Assembly (NCBI GenBank): GCA_015665275.1
Contig: JADFAL010000018.1
Coordinates: 1 to 64,000, forward strand
Direction of reading: 5' to 3'
Source of the DNA: Flavobacteriales bacterium
Lineage (GTDB): Bacteria; Bacteroidota; Bacteroidia; Flavobacteriales_D; Crocinitomicaceae
Length of the DNA stretch: 64,000 bases
The position numbers were made by a program, and so were the translations under genes. How positions within the stretch are numbered: the first letter of the stretch is position 1; each line of letters opens with the position of its first letter. Under the pieces are notes generated by a model. That model worked only from the letters and a program-made list of their open reading frames with translations. It was not told the origin of the DNA and ran no database searches. Positions 15,206 through 23,585 of this stretch are shown piece by piece.

Positions 15206-17134
15206 ATGAAGAAGTACCTATTTGGACTAATTGTTCTTTTAATCTCCGTCACTTCGTTCGCGGCCAAAAGCGATACAACATATAAGCATTTCATGGTCGC
15301 TGAGGTAGACCACGATGCTCAGATAATTGTTTTGAAGCCAACCACTGATACGGTGGTAAAGAGCAACGATATTGATGCTAGAATTGATGGAGCTTTCCGT
15401 CCAGTGGCAGACTTTGTAGGGGACATTATTTTCTACGGAATCAATTTTGGAAGCATAGAAAAAGAGTACAAAGTTGTAGTTGAAGGAACTGACATCGAAG
15501 GAAAGGAAATAGATTTCTCCAAAATTAAGATAGGTGATTCCCAAACGGCGCAAGGGGTAGAGATATTAGGAAAGGATGGCACCTTAAAAGTAAAGGATGG
15601 TAAGGTAATTATTGCCGGAACATCCGCTGATGGTGTCAAGGTTAGACTAACTGCCCCTTATTATACGGTTCCATTAGTGCTAATAATCTTGTTAATTGGA
15701 GCCATTTTCTTTACACTCTATTTCGCTTTCCCAAATGTTCGATTGATCGGAACAGCCGTTCGAATTGTGCGTGGTAAGTATGATGATATTGACCACCATG
15801 AGTCTGGCGAAATGGCTGGCGATCCAACTCCAGGTGGAGATGCAATAGAAACCATAGGAGTAGAAGGAGCAGAGGGAGAAGTTTCTCACTTTCAAGCACT
15901 CACTGCTGCATTATCGGCCACTGTTGGACTAGGTAACATTGCCGGTGTAGCAATCGCAATTGCCCTCGGGGGGCCAGGAGCAACCTTCTGGATGATTGTA
16001 GCAGGCTTTATTGGTATGGCTTCTAAATTTACAGAGTGTACGCTTGGAGTTAAATACCGTGAGGTAGATGAGAACGGAACCGTTTACGGCGGACCAATGT
16101 ATTACCTTTCTAAGGGACTCAAGGAGCGTAACCTAGGAAGATTAGGAAAGGTGCTTGCAGTATTCTTTGCCATAATGTGCGTGGGAGGTTCTTTAGGAGG
16201 AGGAAACATGTTCCAAGCAAATCAAGCGGCTTCGCAGTTTACACAAATGGTTGGAATGGATAACGGTTGGGCGAAGTTTGTATTCGGAATTGTTGTGGCG
16301 GTTATTGTCGGTATTGTGATTATCGGAGGAATTAAGAAAATTGGAAGGGTTACTGAGCGTGTGGTACCTTTTATGGCAGGTATTTTTGTACTAGCTTCAT
16401 TGATTATTTTGATCATGAATTTTGGATTGCTTGGTGAAGCGTTCGGAATGATCTTCGACGGGGCTTTTAATGCCTCAGCAGCCCTCGGTGGGTTTGTCGG
16501 TGTATTAATTGTCGGTTTCCAACGTGCTGCCTTTTCAAACGAAGCCGGTGTTGGTTCTGCGGCAATTGCGCACTCAGCGGTAAAAACAAAGTACCCAGCC
16601 AGTGAGGGGATTGTTGCATTGCTTGAACCTTTTATCGATACCGTGGTAATTTGTACAATGACCGCGCTCGTAATTATTGTTACAAATCTTCGCGCTGGAT
16701 TATTTGATTACGGTAATCTAGAAGGTTCGGAAGTTGTTCTGAATAATGGAGGAGGAAATGTGGCAGGAGTAGATTTAACCTCCATGGCATTCGATTCCGC
16801 AATTCCTCATTTCTCTATCGTATTGACGATTGCAGTTATTCTTTTTGCTTTCTCAACAATGCTTTCTTGGTCATACTATGGGTTGCAAGCTTGGAAATAT
16901 CTTTTCGGAAAAGGTAAAACGGCTGATACAATCTATAAAATTATGTTCCTGTTCTTCGTTGTAGTCGGAGCATCAATAAGTCTGGGTGCAGTTGTAGATT
17001 TCTCAGATGCCATGATATTTGCCATGGTCTTCCCGAATATAATTGGTCTGTTCTTCCTTGCTCCAAAAGTGAAGCAAGAATTGAAGAAGTTCAAAGAGGC
17101 GATTAGAAATAAGACGGCTGCGAAGAAAGCCTAA
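15206..17134 (+). CDS. Alanine/glycine:cation symporter (AGCS) with inserted N-terminal domain
   Basis: Protein of 642 residues, about 100 longer than usual. Residues 1-19 are a signal-like segment. Residues 55-82 ([16 protein letters not shown] and on) match the usual amphipathic AGCS start. Then about 70 residues (84-152) of Gly/Val/Lys-rich, beta-predicted sequence are inserted before the first typical transmembrane helix ([19 protein letters not shown], 155-173). From about 225 the family core is normal: [38 protein letters not shown], and about ten further helices. Imports alanine or glycine with Na+ or H+ by family knowledge. The next gene starts directly at its stop. The insert is presumably periplasmic; its function is unknown. 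Confidence 0.88.
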   Translation: MKKYLFGLIVLLISVTSFAAKSDTTYKHFMVAEVDHDAQIIVLKPTTDTVVKSNDIDARIDGAFRPVADFVGDIIFYGINFGSIEKEYKVVVEGTDIEGKEIDFSKIKIGDSQTAQGVEILGKDGTLKVKDGKVIIAGTSADGVKVRLTAPYYTVPLVLIILLIGAIFFTLYFAFPNVRLIGTAVRIVRGKYDDIDHHESGEMAGDPTPGGDAIETIGVEGAEGEVSHFQALTAALSATVGLGNIAGVAIAIALGGPGATFWMIVAGFIGMASKFTECTLGVKYREVDENGTVYGGPMYYLSKGLKERNLGRLGKVLAVFFAIMCVGGSLGGGNMFQANQAASQFTQMVGMDNGWAKFVFGIVVAVIVGIVIIGGIKKIGRVTERVVPFMAGIFVLASLIILIMNFGLLGEAFGMIFDGAFNASAALGGFVGVLIVGFQRAAFSNEAGVGSAAIAHSAVKTKYPASEGIVALLEPFIDTVVICTMTALVIIVTNLRAGLFDYGNLEGSEVVLNNGGGNVAGVDLTSMAFDSAIPHFSIVLTIAVILFAFSTMLSWSYYGLQAWKYLFGKGKTADTIYKIMFLFFVVVGASISLGAVVDFSDAMIFAMVFPNIIGLFFLAPKVKQELKKFKEAIRNKTAAKKA

Positions 17135-17983
17135 ATGGGCATTTCAAAGAGAAATAGACGCGGCATTTGGGTGCTTATACTTTTGTGTGTATCGCTTGCT
17201 TATGTTCCAAGGGTTCTTGCCGAATGGAATGAAAGTTCCATTGAAGTTTCTCACGAATCTGTTGCAGAAGCAGAGGTAAAAGTGGAAGAGCAACAGCGCG
17301 TAGCCAAGTCCCAAAAGAAACAGAAGTACTCGAAGCGAAAGAAATCATACAAAACACCGCCTTCCCAATTTAACCCGAACGATTACAGCAGGGAAGATTG
17401 GATGCGCCTTGGTTTATCCCAAAAACAGGCAGACGTGGTTCTAAAGTTTACATCACGTGGTATTCGCTCAAACGAAGAATTGAAGAAAATTTTTGTCATC
17501 CCGGAAGAGGTATTTGAATTATTGAAAGATTCAACGTTTTATCCTTCTCAGGAATCTAAATATGAGAAGCAGGATTACACAAAAGAGATTTTAATAGTAA
17601 ATATCAATACAGCATCTTTGGAAGAATTGAAAACGCTTCCAGGAATTGGCGATTTTTACGCCAAGAAAATAATCGAGCAGCGAAAAGAACTAGGTGGTTT
17701 TATTGGAAAGTATCAACTGTTGGAATTGTGGAAATTCGGAACAGAACGTTATGATAAAATTGAAGATCGAATTATTGTTTCAGGAAACATTCAGAAATTA
17801 AATATCAATACAGCAGATATTGAAACCCTTAAGAATCATCCATACATTTCTTACAAAGTCGCCAATTCGATTGTGAAAATGAGAAATGCCCACGGATCGT
17901 ATCAAAAGTTGGAAGATGTGTTAGAGTCCGTTCTTATAGATCAGGAATTATTCAGCAAAATTCAACCCTATTTAAGCTTATAA
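17135..17983 (+). CDS. Helix-hairpin-helix (ComEA-like) protein
   Basis: Protein of 282 residues with an N-terminal hydrophobic segment (about 10-28: GIWVLILLCVSLAYVPRVLA), so membrane-anchored or exported. A basic, Lys-rich linker runs at about 48-72. Three HhH-type units follow: a weak one at about 82-128 (RLGLSQKQADVV), a clear one at about 155-215 (NINTASLEELKTLPGIGDFYAKKI), and a third at about 225-280 (NINTADIETLKNHPYISYKVA). HhH pairs bind DNA non-specifically; ComEA uses them in DNA uptake. The ATG follows the symporter stop without a gap; apt starts 2 nt after. DNA binding is likely; competence role unproven. Confidence 0.8.
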   Translation: MGISKRNRRGIWVLILLCVSLAYVPRVLAEWNESSIEVSHESVAEAEVKVEEQQRVAKSQKKQKYSKRKKSYKTPPSQFNPNDYSREDWMRLGLSQKQADVVLKFTSRGIRSNEELKKIFVIPEEVFELLKDSTFYPSQESKYEKQDYTKEILIVNINTASLEELKTLPGIGDFYAKKIIEQRKELGGFIGKYQLLELWKFGTERYDKIEDRIIVSGNIQKLNINTADIETLKNHPYISYKVANSIVKMRNAHGSYQKLEDVLESVLIDQELFSKIQPYLSL

Positions 17984-17985
17984 AT

Positions 17986-18513
17986 ATGTTGCAAGAAGAA
18001 GTTAGAAAAGCCATTAGAGACATTCATGATTTTCCGAAACCTGGGATTGTGTTTAAGGATATCACGCCCATAATGCAAGATGCGGAATTATCAAAGTCTA
18101 TAGTTCAGCATTTGAAATCGCTGTATTCAAATCAAGGGATCGAAGCAATAGCGGGGATTGAAAGCCGTGGATTTTTAATTGGATATCCCTTAGCTATGGA
18201 ATTGGGAGTACCCTTTATTCTGATTCGGAAAAAAGGAAAGCTTCCGCACAAAACAATCAGCTACGATTACGACCTAGAATATGGTTCTGCTACCATCGAA
18301 ATGCACGTCGATGCAGTAACCGAGAGGCAACGTGTTTTAATTCATGACGACTTACTGGCTACTGGCGGATCTGCTGAGGCCGCAGCTAAGCTAATTCGAA
18401 AAGGTGGGGCAGAAGTGGTCGGTTTCGACTTTCTTGTAGAATTAGAATTTTTAAATGGAGCCGAAAAATTGAGAAATTTATCTGACAATATTCGTAATTT
18501 AGTAGCCTATTAA
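17986..18513 (+). CDS. apt: Adenine phosphoribosyltransferase
   Basis: Purine salvage enzyme: adenine + PRPP gives AMP + PPi, in the cytoplasm. It has 175 residues, the family norm. KPGIVFKDITPI (residues 18-29) and the PRPP-binding motif VLIHDDLLATGGSA (117-130) are intact, as is the ESRGFLIG segment (59-66). It lies 2 nt after the HhH gene, and the acyl-CoA dehydrogenase ATG is 42 bases past its stop. Confidence 0.95.
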   Translation: MLQEEVRKAIRDIHDFPKPGIVFKDITPIMQDAELSKSIVQHLKSLYSNQGIEAIAGIESRGFLIGYPLAMELGVPFILIRKKGKLPHKTISYDYDLEYGSATIEMHVDAVTERQRVLIHDDLLATGGSAEAAAKLIRKGGAEVVGFDFLVELEFLNGAEKLRNLSDNIRNLVAY

Positions 18514-18555
18514 TTGGATAGACTACTAACTATCCAATCCTTATTTGAGCCTAAA

Positions 18556-19695
18556 ATGAATTTCGAAAAAAATGAAAACCAGCAAATGATTGCGCAAATG
18601 GTGCGTGATTTTGCTGAAAAAGAGATCCGTCCCAACTTAAATAAATGGGACGCGGAAGAATTCTTCCCCGTATATACCATGAAACAAATGGGTGAACTTG
18701 GACTTTTGGGAATGTATATTCCTGAAGAGTATGGAGGAAGTGGTATGGGATACTTCGAATATGCAACAGCCTTAATGGAGCTTGGTAAAGTTTGTGGAGG
18801 TGTTGGATTGAGCGTTGCAGCCCACAATTCACTGTGTACAGGGCATATTTATTATCACGGTACGGAAGAACAGAAAAAGAAATATTTACCAAAACTATGT
18901 TCCGGCGAGTGGATTGGAGCGTGGGGATTGACAGAGCCAAATACTGGGTCCGATGCCATGCGCATGAAAACAACCGCTGTGAAAGATGGCAATGAATGGG
19001 TGATCAACGGAGCGAAGAACTGGATCACGCATGGATTGTCAGGAGATGTTGCCGTTGTCTTGGTGCGAACTGGAGATCTTTTAGATAGTAAAGGAATTAC
19101 CGCCTTCATTATCGAGAAAGGAACACCTGGGTTTTCTGCAGTAAAGATCAAAGACAAGTTAGGCGTTCGTGCAAGCGAAACGGCTGAGTTGATTTTTGAT
19201 AACGTTCGTGTTCCAGAAGAAAATGTTATCGGTGAAGTAGGAATGGGATTCGTTCAAGCGATGAAAGTTTTGGACGGAGGCCGTATTTCAATTGCCGCTT
19301 TGAGTTGTGGAGTAGCGCGCGGAGCGTATGAAGCGTCAGTGAAGTATGCCAAAGAACGCGAGCAGTTCGGAAGGCCGATCGCACAGTTTCAGGGAATCTC
19401 TTTTAAATTGGCAGATATGGCGACCCAAGTGGAAGCAGCAGAAATGTTGACCTTTCAAGCGGCTGATAGAAAAAACAAAGGACTTCCGATGACCAAAGAA
19501 GGAGCTTTCGCCAAGTATTTCGCCAGTGAAGTATCCGTAACATGTGGAAACGAAGCGGTGCAGATTATGGGTGGCTACGGCTACACAAAAGAGTATCCTG
19601 CAGAGAAGTTTTTGCGCGATGCGAAGCTAATGACAATTGGAGAAGGAACCTCTGAAATACAGAAGTTGGTAATTTCAAGAGAAATTTTGAAGTAA
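18556..19695 (+). CDS. Acyl-CoA dehydrogenase (short/medium-chain type)
   Basis: FAD-dependent oxidation of acyl-CoA to trans-2-enoyl-CoA. It has 379 residues with the three ACAD domains: helical N-terminus (about 5-115), beta middle (WGLTEPNTGSDAMRMKT, about 120-215), and helical C-terminus. The end holds MGGYGYTKEYPAEKFLRDAK and IGEGTSEIQ, in which Glu363 is the expected catalytic base (SCAD/butyryl-CoA type). ATG 18556 is preferred to an in-frame TTG directly after the apt stop because conserved sequence begins there. Chain-length preference cannot be read with certainty. Confidence 0.92.
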   Translation: MNFEKNENQQMIAQMVRDFAEKEIRPNLNKWDAEEFFPVYTMKQMGELGLLGMYIPEEYGGSGMGYFEYATALMELGKVCGGVGLSVAAHNSLCTGHIYYHGTEEQKKKYLPKLCSGEWIGAWGLTEPNTGSDAMRMKTTAVKDGNEWVINGAKNWITHGLSGDVAVVLVRTGDLLDSKGITAFIIEKGTPGFSAVKIKDKLGVRASETAELIFDNVRVPEENVIGEVGMGFVQAMKVLDGGRISIAALSCGVARGAYEASVKYAKEREQFGRPIAQFQGISFKLADMATQVEAAEMLTFQAADRKNKGLPMTKEGAFAKYFASEVSVTCGNEAVQIMGGYGYTKEYPAEKFLRDAKLMTIGEGTSEIQKLVISREILK

Positions 19696-19699
19696 GAAG

Positions 19700-19728
19700 T
19701 TGTTTTTAAATTAAATGTTCTATATTTG
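19700..19728 (+). promoter_or_regulatory. rpsU promoter
   Basis: TTG at 19700-19702, an 18-base spacer, and perfect TATATTTG at 19721-19728. One of the best promoter matches in the window, as expected for a ribosomal protein gene. Confidence 0.8.
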
Positions 19729-19783
19729 CGGTCCGCTTTCGGGCGATTTAGTAGACAAGAAATTAAGAAAATACAGATAAGAT

Positions 19784-19975
19784 ATGTTGATTATTCCAGT
19801 TAAAGAAGGGGAAAACATTGAAAGAGCGATCAAGAAGTACAAGAAGAAATTTGATCGTACAAAAGTGATGCGTGAATTGCGTTCTCGTAAAGAGTTCACC
19901 AAGCCTTCTGTTTTGAAGCGCCAAGAGAAAATTCGTGCTTCTTACAAGCAACGAATGAAATCTGCGGAATATTAG
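19784..19975 (+). CDS. rpsU: 30S ribosomal protein S21
   Basis: Small basic protein of 63 residues of the small ribosomal subunit. It has the S21 start MLIIPVKEGENIERAIKKYK and the basic FDRTKVMRELRSRKEF region. In Bacteroidota S21 is of interest because it helps sequester the anti-Shine-Dalgarno end of 16S rRNA (established for this phylum), which fits the lack of Shine-Dalgarno sites across the window. It has its own promoter and a tight terminator directly before xerC. Confidence 0.96.
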   Translation: MLIIPVKEGENIERAIKKYKKKFDRTKVMRELRSRKEFTKPSVLKRQEKIRASYKQRMKSAEY

Positions 19976-20000
19976 AAACATTTCTTAGGAAAATACGTTA

Positions 20001-20026
20001 AAGGAGTCTATATGGCTCCTTTTTTT
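20001..20026 (+). terminator. Rho-independent terminator after rpsU
   Basis: Eight-pair stem AAGGAGTC / GGCTCCTT (one G-T pair) with a five-base loop and a run of T. An in-frame ATG inside the stem (20012) is therefore unlikely to start xerC. Confidence 0.85.
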
Positions 20027-20902
20027 ATGCTCGATAGTTTCCTGGATTACTTGACAACCCAAAAACGGTTTTCTGAACACACCTGCCTGGCCTACAGAAA
20101 AGACATTGAGCAATTTCTTGAATTTACCGGAATTGCATCGAAAAGCGATATTCGTGAGGTGAATTCCAAAGTCATCCGAGGGTGGATGGTTGACTTGATT
20201 GATAACGACTACGAAAACACATCTGTTAACCGCAAACTATCTTCTCTTCGGACGTATTTCAAATGGTTATTAAAGGAAGGAGTAATTGATTCCAGTCCTA
20301 TTAGCATGTTAGAGGGGCCAAAGGTTCGAAAACGCCCTCCTTCATTTGCGCAACAAAATGAATTGAAGCCAGAAAAGATCAGAGATTACTTTGAAGATGA
20401 TTTCGACGGTGTAAGAGATCGATTGTTATTCGAGATGTTGTACCAGACAGGAATACGTTCTAGTGAACTAATCGGATTGATGGATCAATCAGTTCGAAAC
20501 AATGAGATCAAAGTATTAGGGAAAAGAAATAAAGAACGCATTATCCCAATCACGAATGAACTGTCGGAACTGGTTCGAACGTATCGAAATTTACGGGGAG
20601 ATATTGCAGTAGAACCCCTTCATTTTTTCGTAAGAAACAACGGTGAAAAACTATATCCAAAGTTTGTCTATAGCAAAATAAATTACTACCTTGGAAAGGT
20701 AACGGATTTGGAAAAAAGGAGTCCCCATGTGCTTCGGCACACCTTTGCAACACACATGTTGAATAATGGAGCAGGCTTAGAAGTGCTCAAGGAACTCTTA
20801 GGACATGCCAATCTTTCGGCCACGCAGGTCTATACCCATAATTCGTTCGCAGAGTTAACACAGATTTATTCACAGTCCCACCCACGTGGACGCAAAACTT
20901 AG
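20027..20902 (+). CDS. xerC: XerC/XerD-type tyrosine recombinase
   Basis: Site-specific recombinase of 291 residues, probably resolving chromosome dimers at dif. An N-terminal SAM-like core-binding domain at about 1-85 (LDYLTTQKRFSEHTCLAYRK) precedes the catalytic domain at about 105-285. The active-site set is complete: Arg in TGIRSSELIGL, Lys in LGKRNKERIIP, His-x-x-Arg in HVLRHTFATHM, His in ELLGHANLS and Tyr in VYTHNSF. ATG 20027 is preferred over 20012, which lies inside the rpsU terminator. The rpsU-xerC-hpf order is conserved in the phylum, so this is a housekeeping enzyme rather than an integrase. The XerC versus XerD label is uncertain. Confidence 0.88.
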   Translation: MLDSFLDYLTTQKRFSEHTCLAYRKDIEQFLEFTGIASKSDIREVNSKVIRGWMVDLIDNDYENTSVNRKLSSLRTYFKWLLKEGVIDSSPISMLEGPKVRKRPPSFAQQNELKPEKIRDYFEDDFDGVRDRLLFEMLYQTGIRSSELIGLMDQSVRNNEIKVLGKRNKERIIPITNELSELVRTYRNLRGDIAVEPLHFFVRNNGEKLYPKFVYSKINYYLGKVTDLEKRSPHVLRHTFATHMLNNGAGLEVLKELLGHANLSATQVYTHNSFAELTQIYSQSHPRGRKT

Positions 20903-20907
20903 AAGCT

Positions 20908-21201
20908 ATGGATTTTAAAGTAAACACCGTACATTTCACTGCAGATGATAAACTCGTAAATTTTATTGAAGGAAAAGTAAAGAAACTTGAGTTGATGTAC
21001 GACCGAATAATTGCTAGCGAAATCTATTTAAGGTTGGATAAAAGTGAAGAGAAAGAAAATAAGGTTGCAGAAGTAAAATTGTTGCTCCCAGGAAACGAGC
21101 TTTTTGCTAAAAAGCAATGCAAAAGTTTCGAGGAAGCTGCCGATCAAGCGGTTGCGGCCCTAAAAAAACAAGTGGAACGATATAAAGCTAAAACGGCGTA
21201 A
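20908..21201 (+). CDS. hpf: Ribosome hibernation-promoting factor (short HPF/RaiA type)
   Basis: Protein of 97 residues that binds the 30S A/P region and shuts down translation in stationary phase. Family marks: FTADDKLVNFIEGKVKKLE near the start, the basic helix with KKQCKSFEEAADQAVAALK, and a C-terminal KKQVERYKAK. It lacks the C-terminal dimerisation domain of long HPF. It starts 5 nt after xerC and ends at a strong terminator, before the tRNA cluster. Confidence 0.9.
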   Translation: MDFKVNTVHFTADDKLVNFIEGKVKKLELMYDRIIASEIYLRLDKSEEKENKVAEVKLLLPGNELFAKKQCKSFEEAADQAVAALKKQVERYKAKTA

Positions 21202-21222
21202 ATCAAAGTCTTGCATTTATTC

Positions 21223-21258
21223 AAATAAGGGCACTTTTGAAGTGTCCTTATTTTTTTT
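21223..21258 (+). terminator. Rho-independent terminator after hpf
   Basis: Fourteen-pair stem AAATAAGGGCACTT / AAGTGTCCTTATTT with a three-base loop (one G-T pair), then a T-run. Insulates the tRNA-tuf transcript from xerC-hpf. Confidence 0.88.
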
Positions 21259-21279
21259 GATTTTTTTTTCAAAAACTGA

Positions 21280-21309
21280 TTGTTATTATTGATTTGTTTC
21301 ATACATTTG
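21280..21309 (+). promoter_or_regulatory. Promoter of the tRNA-tuf operon
   Basis: TTG at 21280-21282, a 19-base spacer and perfect TACATTTG at 21302-21309: an ideal Bacteroidota promoter about 65 bases before the first tRNA. Confidence 0.8.
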
Positions 21310-21374
21310 CACTCCCCAAACGCGGGGCAATACTAAAAGTTCTTTCAAATACTGAAACAATTTTACCATCATGT

Positions 21375-21448
21375 GCCGATGTAGCTCAGCTGGCTAGAGC
21401 AGCTGATTTGTAATCAGCAGGTCGGGGGTTCGAGTCCCTCCATCGGCT
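21375..21448 (+). tRNA. tRNA-Thr (TGT)
   Basis: Cloverleaf complete: acceptor GCCGATG / CATCGGC, D arm TAGCTCAGCTGGCTAGAGCA, anticodon stem GCTGA / TCAGC with loop TTTGTAA (anticodon TGT), and T arm with GGTTCGAGTCC. CCA is not encoded. First of four tRNAs before tuf. Confidence 0.96.
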
Positions 21449-21462
21449 CTAAATGTTACTTT

Positions 21463-21544
21463 GGGGAGATACTCAAGCGGCCAACGAGGGCAGACTGTAA
21501 ATCTGCTGGTTTTACCTTCGCAGGTTCGAATCCTGCTCTCCCCA
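21463..21544 (+). tRNA. tRNA-Tyr (GTA)
   Basis: Acceptor GGGGAGA / TCTCCCC, anticodon stem GCAGA / TCTGC with loop CTGTAAA (anticodon GTA), and a long variable arm as expected for bacterial tRNA-Tyr. T loop GGTTCGAATCC. CCA is not encoded. Confidence 0.96.
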
Positions 21545-21572
21545 CAAAGAAACATGATTGAAATTAATATAA

Positions 21573-21645
21573 GCGGGAGTAGCTCAGTTGGTAGAGCGTC
21601 AGCCTTCCAAGCTGAGGGTCGCGAGTTCGAATCTCGTCTCCCGCT
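21573..21645 (+). tRNA. tRNA-Gly (TCC)
   Basis: Acceptor GCGGGAG / CTCCCGC, anticodon stem TCAGC / GCTGA with loop CTTCCAA (anticodon TCC), and T arm AGTTCGAATCT. CCA is not encoded. The next 92 bases hold no further gene. Confidence 0.96.
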
Positions 21646-21737
21646 CATTTTTACACCTTAATCGGTGTTACTAATAGGTCGAAGTGAAATTCGGTAACAA
21701 TGCTCTTGATAAAAGAGGATTTTTAAAGGGCTTTTGT

Positions 21738-21809
21738 GCCGGTGTAGCTCAGTGGTAGAGCGCTTCCTTGGTAAGGAAGAGGTCACGAGTTCAATTCTCG
21801 TCATTGGCT
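21738..21809 (+). tRNA. tRNA-Thr (GGT)
   Basis: Acceptor GCCGGTG / CATTGGC with two adjacent G-T pairs, anticodon stem CTTCC / GGAAG with loop TTGGTAA (anticodon GGT), and T loop AGTTCAATTCT. Second threonine isoacceptor in the cluster. CCA is not encoded. Confidence 0.95.
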
Positions 21810-21830
21810 CTAAGTAGTGATTGAAAATTT

Positions 21831-21857
21831 TTTCACCCGTGAAAGGGTGGAATTTTT
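21831..21857 (+). terminator. Weak hairpin between tRNA-Thr(GGT) and tuf
   Basis: TTTCACCC / GGGTGGAA (one G-T pair), six-base loop, then five T. It may end part of the tRNA transcript or act as a processing site ahead of tuf. Confidence 0.5.
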
Positions 21858-21901
21858 GCATATATAAAAGTTTATTTTTTAACTAAGAAACACAGAAAAC
21901 A

Positions 21902-23089
21902 ATGGCTAAGGAAACATTCGATCGTTCCAAACCGCATGTTAACATCGGAACAATTGGTCACGTTGACCACGGAAAAACTACTTTGACTGCTGCAATCTCT
22001 TCTGTATTGTCGTCTCAAGGTCTAGCTGAAACACGCGACTTCTCTTCTATTGATAACGCACCGGAAGAAAAAGAACGTGGTATTACTATTAACACATCGC
22101 ACATTGAGTACGAAACTGCTAACCGTCACTACGCACACGTTGACTGTCCAGGTCACGCCGATTACGTAAAGAACATGGTTACAGGAGCTGCACAAATGGA
22201 CGGAGCTATCTTGGTAGTTGCTGCTACAGATGGACCAATGCCACAGACTCGTGAGCACATCTTGCTTGGACGCCAGGTTGGTGTACCTCGTATTGTTGTA
22301 TTCATGAACAAAGTGGATATGGTTGATGATGAGGAGCTACTTGAACTAGTTGAGATGGAAATCCGTGAGTTGTTGTCTTTCTACGATTACGATGGAGATA
22401 ACACTCCAGTCATTCAAGGTTCTGCTTTGGGTGCATTGAACGGAGAAGATAAGTGGGTTGCTACTGTTAACGAATTGATGGAAGCAGTTGATACTTATAT
22501 CGAATTGCCTCCACGTGATGTAGATAAAGATTTCTTGATGCCAGTTGAGGACGTATTTACGATTACAGGTCGTGGTACTGTTGCAACGGGACGTATCGAG
22601 ACTGGTGTTATTAACACCGGAGATCCAGTAGATATCCTTGGAATGGGTGATGAAAAATTGTCTTCTACTTGTACAGGAGTTGAGATGTTCCGTAAGATCT
22701 TGGATCGCGGAGAAGCTGGTGATAACGTAGGATTGTTGTTGCGTGGTATCGAAAAATCCGATATTAAGCGTGGGATGGTAATTTGTAAGCCAGGATCAAC
22801 AACTCCACATACGAAGTTTAAAGCTGAGATTTACGTATTGAAGAAAGAAGAAGGTGGTCGTCACACTCCTTTCCATGATAAGTACCGTCCTCAGTTCTAC
22901 TTCCGTACAACTGACGTAACAGGTGAGATCTTCACTACTGACGGACGTGACATGGTTATGCCAGGTGACAACGTTACTATTGAAGTGAACTTGATCGTAC
23001 CAGTAGCTATGGACAAAGGTCTTCGTTTTGCAATCCGTGAGGGTGGTAGAACAGTAGGAGCTGGTCAGGTTACTGAGATCATGGAGTAA
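21902..23089 (+). CDS. tuf: Translation elongation factor Tu
   Basis: GTPase of 395 residues that delivers aminoacyl-tRNA to the ribosome. The G motifs are GHVDHGKT near residue 19, [12 protein letters not shown] and NKVDMVDD; domain II starts with the [16 protein letters not shown] region and the C-terminal domain ends [10 protein letters not shown]. Conserved length and start. It is expressed from the tRNA promoter or a site close by and closed by a UUCG-loop terminator. Only one tuf copy is visible here. Confidence 0.98.
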   Translation: MAKETFDRSKPHVNIGTIGHVDHGKTTLTAAISSVLSSQGLAETRDFSSIDNAPEEKERGITINTSHIEYETANRHYAHVDCPGHADYVKNMVTGAAQMDGAILVVAATDGPMPQTREHILLGRQVGVPRIVVFMNKVDMVDDEELLELVEMEIRELLSFYDYDGDNTPVIQGSALGALNGEDKWVATVNELMEAVDTYIELPPRDVDKDFLMPVEDVFTITGRGTVATGRIETGVINTGDPVDILGMGDEKLSSTCTGVEMFRKILDRGEAGDNVGLLLRGIEKSDIKRGMVICKPGSTTPHTKFKAEIYVLKKEEGGRHTPFHDKYRPQFYFRTTDVTGEIFTTDGRDMVMPGDNVTIEVNLIVPVAMDKGLRFAIREGGRTVGAGQVTEIME

Positions 23090-23112
23090 TCTTACACCAT
23101 AAGAAATAATAG

Positions 23113-23136
23113 AAAGGGGAGTTCGCTCCCCTTTTT
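23113..23136 (+). terminator. Rho-independent terminator after tuf
   Basis: Nine-pair stem AAAGGGGAG / CTCCCCTTT closed by a TTCG tetraloop, followed by T-run. Confidence 0.9.
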
Positions 23137-23249
23137 ATACGAGTTGTCTTTCTCGTTTATCAAAAAAGTCCTTTGAAAAGCAAAATTTTAGGTTGCGTTT
23201 TGAGAATGATGTGAATCGGAATTTTCAATTCGCAATTTTTAATTGATAC

Positions 23250-23322
23250 ACGGGTGTAGCTCAGCTGGTAGAGTAGTGGATTCCAAATCCATTGGTCGTG
23301 GGTTCGAACCCTACCGCCCGTG
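23250..23322 (+). tRNA. tRNA-Trp (CCA)
   Basis: Acceptor ACGGGTG / CGCCCGT, D arm TAGCTCAGCTGGTAGAGTA, anticodon loop TTCCAAA (anticodon CCA), T arm GGTTCGAACCC, G discriminator typical of Trp. It lies 13 nt upstream of secE, the usual place in Bacteroidota. Confidence 0.96.
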
Positions 23323-23335
23323 CAAAAAACAAGAC

Positions 23336-23563
23336 ATGTCAAAAGTAAAAGAGTATTTTAACGAGACTGTTACCGAAATGGTACATCGCGTTACTTGGCC
23401 TACTTGGAAAGAACTCCAAAGTAATACCATTATTGTAGTGGTAGCCTCAGTACTTATCTCCCTGATCATCTTCGCAATGGACTTCGTATTTGGAGTGCGC
23501 GCAGAAGAAGAAGGAATGATTTGGAGAGGAATCCTAGGATTCGTCTACGACTTGTTTTCTTAA
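23336..23563 (+). CDS. secE: Preprotein translocase subunit SecE
   Basis: Small inner-membrane subunit of the SecYEG channel, 75 residues. It has the SecE motif VTWPTWKELQSNT near residues 19-31, then a single transmembrane helix (TIIVVVASVLISLIIFAMDFVFG). The start is ATG 23336; the longer open frame upstream reads through tRNA-Trp and is not coding. nusG begins 22 nt downstream. Confidence 0.95.
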   Translation: MSKVKEYFNETVTEMVHRVTWPTWKELQSNTIIVVVASVLISLIIFAMDFVFGVRAEEEGMIWRGILGFVYDLFS

Positions 23564-23585
23564 TCCCAATTAGCACAACGACGAT

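Noticed and set aside
20027-20902. Tyrosine recombinase as evidence of an integrated mobile element
   Set aside because: It sits in the conserved rpsU-xerC-hpf order, with no att-like repeats or phage genes around it, although tRNA genes are near.
21646-21737. Possible fifth tRNA between tRNA-Gly and tRNA-Thr
   Set aside because: No acceptor stem, T-loop or D-arm consensus could be assembled.
23243-23335. N-terminal extension of SecE
   Set aside because: These codons are the tRNA-Trp gene; SecE starts at ATG 23336.
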